Part shown: piece after piece, positions 5,377 through 8,338 of the stretch
Numbering within the stretch: the stretch's first letter is position 1
How the letters are laid out: each line of letters starts with the position of its first letter
DNA from: an uncultured Acidimicrobiia bacterium
GTDB taxonomy: Bacteria; Actinomycetota; Acidimicrobiia; Spongiisociales; JAENVV01
Reading direction: 5' to 3'
Length of the DNA: 8,338 nucleotides
NCBI GenBank assembly: GCA_905480085.1
Contig: CAJQPD010000128.1
Span: forward strand, 1-8,338
Position numbers and translations under genes: made by a program
The notes under the pieces: model-generated
Seen by the model: the letters and a program-made list of their open reading frames with translations, nothing else
The model's database searches: none
What the model was told of the DNA's origin: nothing

Positions 5377-6608
5377 AACGAGTAGAACTCGGAATACGAG
5401 CCAACCTGGCTCAGTTTGCGCTGCTGGTCGGGGTAAATGCCCTGGTAGGTGGGATGCTCGGCCAGGAGCGCACCGTGCTCCCATTGCTGGCCAAGTCGGA
5501 GTTCGGCTTGAGCGGATTCACGACGGCTCTAACATTCATCGTGGCGTTCGGCCTCGTGAAAGCAGCCACCAACTTCTTTGCGGGAACCTGGTCAGATCGG
5601 TTCGGGCGAAAACCTGTGCTGATCGCTGGATGGCTCATCGGCCTGCCCATCCCGTTTCTGTTGATGTGGGCACCAACCTGGGGTTGGATCATTGCCGCCA
5701 ACGTTCTCCTCGGTATGAACCAGGGACTGTCGTGGTCGGCGACGGTGATCATGAAGATCGACCTGGCCGGCCCTCAACGTCGAGGCCTGGCCATGGGCAT
5801 CAACGAAGCTGCTGGCTACCTGGCGGTGTCCGCCGCAGCTTTGGCAACCGGCTATATCGCCGCCAACACCGGCCTCCGCCCGGAGCCGTTCTACCTCGGC
5901 GTGGTGTTCGCAGCACTCGGTTTGGGTCTATCCGTATTTGCAGTCCGCGAAACACACACCCACGTCAAACACGAAGCCGCCAATCACACCGGCACGGCCA
6001 ACTCGCAGATGTCCACCAGGGACGTGTTCATCGAAACCAGCTTCCGGGACCGTTCGTTGTCGGCGGTCAGCCAAGCAGGCCTGGTCAACAACCTGAACGA
6101 TGGAATGGCCTGGGGGCTACTCCCTATTTTCTATGCCAGCGCCGGGCTGTCGATTTCCCAGATCGGCATTCTGGCTGCGGTGTATCCCGCCGTGTGGGGA
6201 CTCGGACAGTTGGTCACCGGCGGTATGAGCGACCGATACGGGCGAAAGTGGATGATCGCCGGAGGCATGGGCTTGCAAGGAATCGCTATCGCCGGCATCG
6301 CAATCGGCTCGTCGTTCGGGACCTGGATTGTCACCGGTCTGATCCTTGGAATTGGAACCGCCCTTGTGTACCCCACGTTGTTGGCGGCAGTCGGAGATGT
6401 GGCCCGTCCGACCTGGCGGGCGTCGGCAGTGGGCTCCTATAGGTTATGGCGTGACGCAGGCTTTGCAGTTGGAGCGGTCCTGACCGGGATCATCGCCGAC
6501 GCAACCAACGCGAGAACCGCCATCGCAGCAGTAGCGGTACTCACCGTCGCGTCCGGACTGGTCGTCGTTGGGCGTATGAAGGAAACCCACCCTCGTTCGG
6601 TTCACTGA
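5373..6608 (+). CDS. MFS transporter, translationally coupled to the persulfide-dioxygenase-like gene
   Basis: A 411-residue major facilitator superfamily membrane protein with about 12 hydrophobic segments, the usual MFS length. The loop 2-3 signature appears as GTWSDRFGRKPVLIAG (residues 71-86) and its half-repeat as GGMSDRYGRKWMIAGG (283-298), confirming the two six-helix bundles. The central loop (about 192-225) holds four closely spaced histidines, H195, H197, H200 and H205. The start ATG 5373 overlaps the preceding stop in ATGA (5373-5376), so it is co-translated with the dioxygenase-like gene and presumably under the same operators. From context I infer that it exports a product or a toxic species of sulfur metabolism, such as sulfite or thiosulfate, or imports a sulfur source. 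The sequence names no substrate, and drug-efflux-type MFS proteins look alike. No convincing terminator hairpin with a T-run follows. Confidence 0.88.
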   Translation: MKRVELGIRANLAQFALLVGVNALVGGMLGQERTVLPLLAKSEFGLSGFTTALTFIVAFGLVKAATNFFAGTWSDRFGRKPVLIAGWLIGLPIPFLLMWAPTWGWIIAANVLLGMNQGLSWSATVIMKIDLAGPQRRGLAMGINEAAGYLAVSAAALATGYIAANTGLRPEPFYLGVVFAALGLGLSVFAVRETHTHVKHEAANHTGTANSQMSTRDVFIETSFRDRSLSAVSQAGLVNNLNDGMAWGLLPIFYASAGLSISQIGILAAVYPAVWGLGQLVTGGMSDRYGRKWMIAGGMGLQGIAIAGIAIGSSFGTWIVTGLILGIGTALVYPTLLAAVGDVARPTWRASAVGSYRLWRDAGFAVGAVLTGIIADATNARTAIAAVAVLTVASGLVVVGRMKETHPRSVH

Positions 6609-6745
6609 CCCCCGCCCAGTTGAAGCTCATCGCATTCCATGCCGACTACGAAATGCCTGGCTATCGATATTCAACCCGGATGTCGCTCCGAATTTGCCCA
6701 GCCGTCCGTGGCGGACTCGCTGTCAAATATCTCTGGATCGGACCC

Positions 6746-6767
6746 CAAAACAGTCGGCCAAGTTTTG
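6746..6767. repeat. Short inverted repeat, possible operator or weak hairpin
   Basis: CAAAAC (6746-6751) and GTTTTG (6762-6767) are perfect 6-bp arms around ten bases. A second pair, CAGTC (6751-6755) and GACTG (6767-6771), overlaps it in the same direction, so the two pairings are mutually exclusive in part. It lies 103 bp before the fusion gene's start. No T-run follows, so it is not a typical terminator. It could be chance. Confidence 0.3.
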
Positions 6768-6857
6768 ACTGCCAGTGGGAGACTTGAGGCGTACGGTCCC
6801 GTCGAAAAAGCGTAAAGCGGGGCCTACCGAGGCGGCTAACGTCCTGGCGAACCGAAA

Positions 6858-6863
6858 GAAGAG
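6858..6863 (+). promoter_or_regulatory. Ribosome-binding site supporting GTG 6871 as the start of the fusion gene
   Basis: GAAGAG lies seven bases before GTG 6871, good spacing. The next in-frame candidate, ATG 6880, would be 16 bases away and has no purine-rich block of its own. GTG is therefore preferred. Confidence 0.5.
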
Positions 6864-6870
6864 TCGCCGC

Positions 6871-8338
6871 GTGAAATTTATGGATCGCAACCCGCCGGAA
6901 CTATCACTCGATCTGCTCGCCGAAGTGCTGTTGGAATCCTACGGGCTAAACGGACAACTGACCGGCCTCGACAGCGAGCGCGACCAGAATGCCCGGGTCG
7001 ATACCTCCGCAGGCAGCTATGTCTTGAAGGTGTGCAATGTGGACGAACACCCCGGGGTGATCGACCTGCAGACCAAGGCGCTTCACCACATCGCCCGGCG
7101 CGATCCGGGCCTGCCAGTCCCCCGAGCCCTCCCGACTCTCAACGGCCGCGATACCGCGGTATGCCAAGATGCCGACGGCACGGGCTACACCGTCCGCCTC
7201 ATGTCTTTTGTGGCTGGCGACATGATCCGGACCCATCCGGAACTCGACACGCCTGCCATGCGCAGAAGTAGCGGTTCGATGCTCGCCAGACTCGATCTGG
7301 CATTGCGAGGGTTCTTTCATTCCGCCGCCGATCAGGAGCATCCGTGGGCCATGACTCACATGCCCAAGCTATTGGCATACACCGAGCATATTCCAGACCC
7401 CGGGGTCCGCCGCACCGTCGAGGAGATCCTCGGGAGAATGCGCGAAGAAACGCTCCCCAGGACCGCCCGCATGCGCCATCAGGTCGTCCATCAGGACGCC
7501 CACACCGGAAACCTGGTAGTCGATCCGGCTCGCCCCACTGACATCGCGGGCATCATCGACTTTGGCGACATCGTCTACGCCCCGCTGATCATGGAACTGG
7601 CCGTCGCCATTGACCTCACCGGACGCCCGTCGCTCGCACCCGAGGGTTTGTTTGATGTGGCGGTTGGCTACGACGCGGTGCTTCCACTTGAGGAAGATGA
7701 AGTTGATGTGCTGATTGACCTCGTTCTTGGTCGCATGGCGATGACCACCGCCATCGTGGCCGGCCGCAAAGCTCTTTGGCCCGACGTCCCGGCCTATTTC
7801 GATCACGAAGAGCAGATATGGTCGCAGCTGGAACGGGTCAATTCCGCCGCTTCTGATCTGAGAATCGGCCTGCGAAGGGCGCTCCGGTTTCCGATGCCGA
7901 TCGATGGCAGTGTCGACAGCGTTCAGTTGCGGGCCGATCGCGAGAGAGTGATGGGCGAGCGGTCGCCACATTTCTACAAGGAGACTCTCCATCTGGAGCG
8001 CGGCAAGGGCGTCTGGCTATACGGAGCGGACGGCCGCCAATACCTCGACTTCTACAACAACGTTCCGACTGTCGGCCACTCTCATCCCCACGTCGTCAAG
8101 GCGGTATCCCGTCAGCTCTCCGCCCTCAATACCCACACCCGCTATCTGTACAACAACGCCGTCGAATACGCGGACCGGCTGACCGCCACACTCGGCGACC
8201 AGCTCGACGTGTGCTTGTTCGTGAACTCAGGTTCGGAAGCCAACGACGTCGCCTGGCAGATCAGTCAAATGGTGACCGGGAACGCCGGATTGTTGGTGAT
8301 GCACAACGCCTATCACGGTATCACCCAGGCCGGCATCG
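6871..8338 (+). CDS. APH-family small-molecule kinase fused to a class III PLP-dependent aminotransferase / phospholyase-like domain (3' truncated by window edge)
   Basis: 489 codons are visible from GTG 6871, with no stop before the window ends. Residues 1 to about 345 are an aminoglycoside-phosphotransferase-like kinase: N-lobe SERDQNARV and YVLKVCN with probable ATP-contacting K53, DLQTKALHHIA, then catalytic loop VVHQDAHTGN (H207, D209, N214) and metal-binding IIDFGD (D230). Residues from about 355 begin a class III aminotransferase fold: RGKGVWLYGADGRQYLDFYN, VGHSHPHVV, then the PLP-phosphate loop NSGSEAND (452-459) and HNAYHG (478-483). The PLP-binding lysine lies beyond the window. The two folds are joined directly; the M23 peptidase-like segment found in longer relatives is not seen. 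Human hydroxylysine kinase (HYKK) and the ammoniophospholyases PHYKPL and ETNPPL belong to these same two families, so kinase-then-phospholyase action on an amino alcohol is a reasonable inference. Ordinary transamination is the alternative. Confidence 0.88.
   Translation, partial: MKFMDRNPPELSLDLLAEVLLESYGLNGQLTGLDSERDQNARVDTSAGSYVLKVCNVDEHPGVIDLQTKALHHIARRDPGLPVPRALPTLNGRDTAVCQDADGTGYTVRLMSFVAGDMIRTHPELDTPAMRRSSGSMLARLDLALRGFFHSAADQEHPWAMTHMPKLLAYTEHIPDPGVRRTVEEILGRMREETLPRTARMRHQVVHQDAHTGNLVVDPARPTDIAGIIDFGDIVYAPLIMELAVAIDLTGRPSLAPEGLFDVAVGYDAVLPLEEDEVDVLIDLVLGRMAMTTAIVAGRKALWPDVPAYFDHEEQIWSQLERVNSAASDLRIGLRRALRFPMPIDGSVDSVQLRADRERVMGERSPHFYKETLHLERGKGVWLYGADGRQYLDFYNNVPTVGHSHPHVVKAVSRQLSALNTHTRYLYNNAVEYADRLTATLGDQLDVCLFVNSGSEANDVAWQISQMVTGNAGLLVMHNAYHGITQAGI

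Larger units (their letters stand above)
6609..6870. other. 262-bp intergenic region
   Basis: I see no credible gene here on either strand. It contains a small inverted repeat (6746-6767) and the ribosome-binding site of the next gene. The frame of the downstream fusion gene is open back to base 6769, with an Arg/Lys-rich conceptual sequence that does not resemble the kinase family. No sigma-70 promoter with both good boxes and spacing was found, although a promoter for the fusion gene is expected here. Confidence 0.6.

Noticed and set aside
5630..6442. Long plus-strand frame (270 codons) inside the MFS gene
   Set aside because: The product is an Arg/His/Pro-rich string without hydrophobic core or motifs, while the MFS frame carries both family signatures.
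6662..6669. TATCGATA palindrome in the intergenic region
   Set aside because: An 8-bp palindrome is expected by chance in a window of this size, and no second copy or promoter context was seen.
7369..7992. Long open frame (207 codons) on the minus strand
   Set aside because: It lies entirely opposite the APH kinase domain, whose catalytic motifs are intact. Its conceptual product shows no recognisable fold; it is a high-GC shadow.

Overview
The window (about 60% G+C by eye) reads as a chromosomal segment of a high-GC Gram-positive bacterium. The substrate-binding lipoprotein has a short Lys/Arg-led signal peptide followed by a long Thr/Ser-rich linker, a style I associate with Actinomycetota and especially Acidimicrobiia. 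That placement is inference from style, not from a phylogenetic marker. No RNA genes, insertion sequences, CRISPR arrays or phage genes were seen.

Region 1 (1-3294, + strand) is the distal part of a branched-chain amino-acid-type (HAAT/Liv) ABC transporter operon. It holds the C-terminal part of a LivM-like permease, a substrate-binding lipoprotein, a LivG-like ATPase and a LivF-like ATPase. Gaps are 16 bp, 4 bp and a 1-bp overlap, so they are almost certainly co-transcribed. The other permease (LivH) presumably lies upstream, outside the window. The transported substrate cannot be read from the sequence.

Region 2 (3332-6608) is the most interesting part: a compact, self-regulated sulfane-sulfur (persulfide) module. 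A minus-strand gene encodes an ArsR-type winged-helix repressor fused to a rhodanese domain. Divergent from it, a plus-strand gene encodes a metallo-beta-lactamase-fold protein of the persulfide dioxygenase type fused to two rhodanese-like domains. An MFS transporter follows, coupled by a 4-bp ATGA overlap. The short divergent promoter region holds two perfect copies of the palindrome TTCAAGC-N4-GCTTGAA, centres 32 bp apart, which are very likely the repressor's operators. They flank overlapping candidate promoters. They also show that the second gene should start at TTG 4048, which has a Shine-Dalgarno sequence, and not at ATG 4012, which lies inside the promoter. All regulator cysteines (C181, C186) are in its rhodanese domain. 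The dioxygenase-like enzyme has Gly where ETHE1-type enzymes have an iron-ligand Asp, so its exact chemistry is open.

Region 3 (6609-6870) is a 262-bp gap without a convincing gene. It holds a weak inverted repeat and the leader of the next gene.

Region 4 (6871 to the end, + strand) is the start of a large fusion protein: an aminoglycoside-phosphotransferase-like (APH/choline kinase fold) small-molecule kinase joined directly to a class III PLP-dependent aminotransferase fold. The closest functional logic I know is the hydroxylysine kinase plus ammoniophospholyase pair (HYKK with PHYKPL/ETNPPL). This protein may therefore phosphorylate an amino alcohol and then eliminate phosphate and ammonia. 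The PLP-lysine lies beyond the window.
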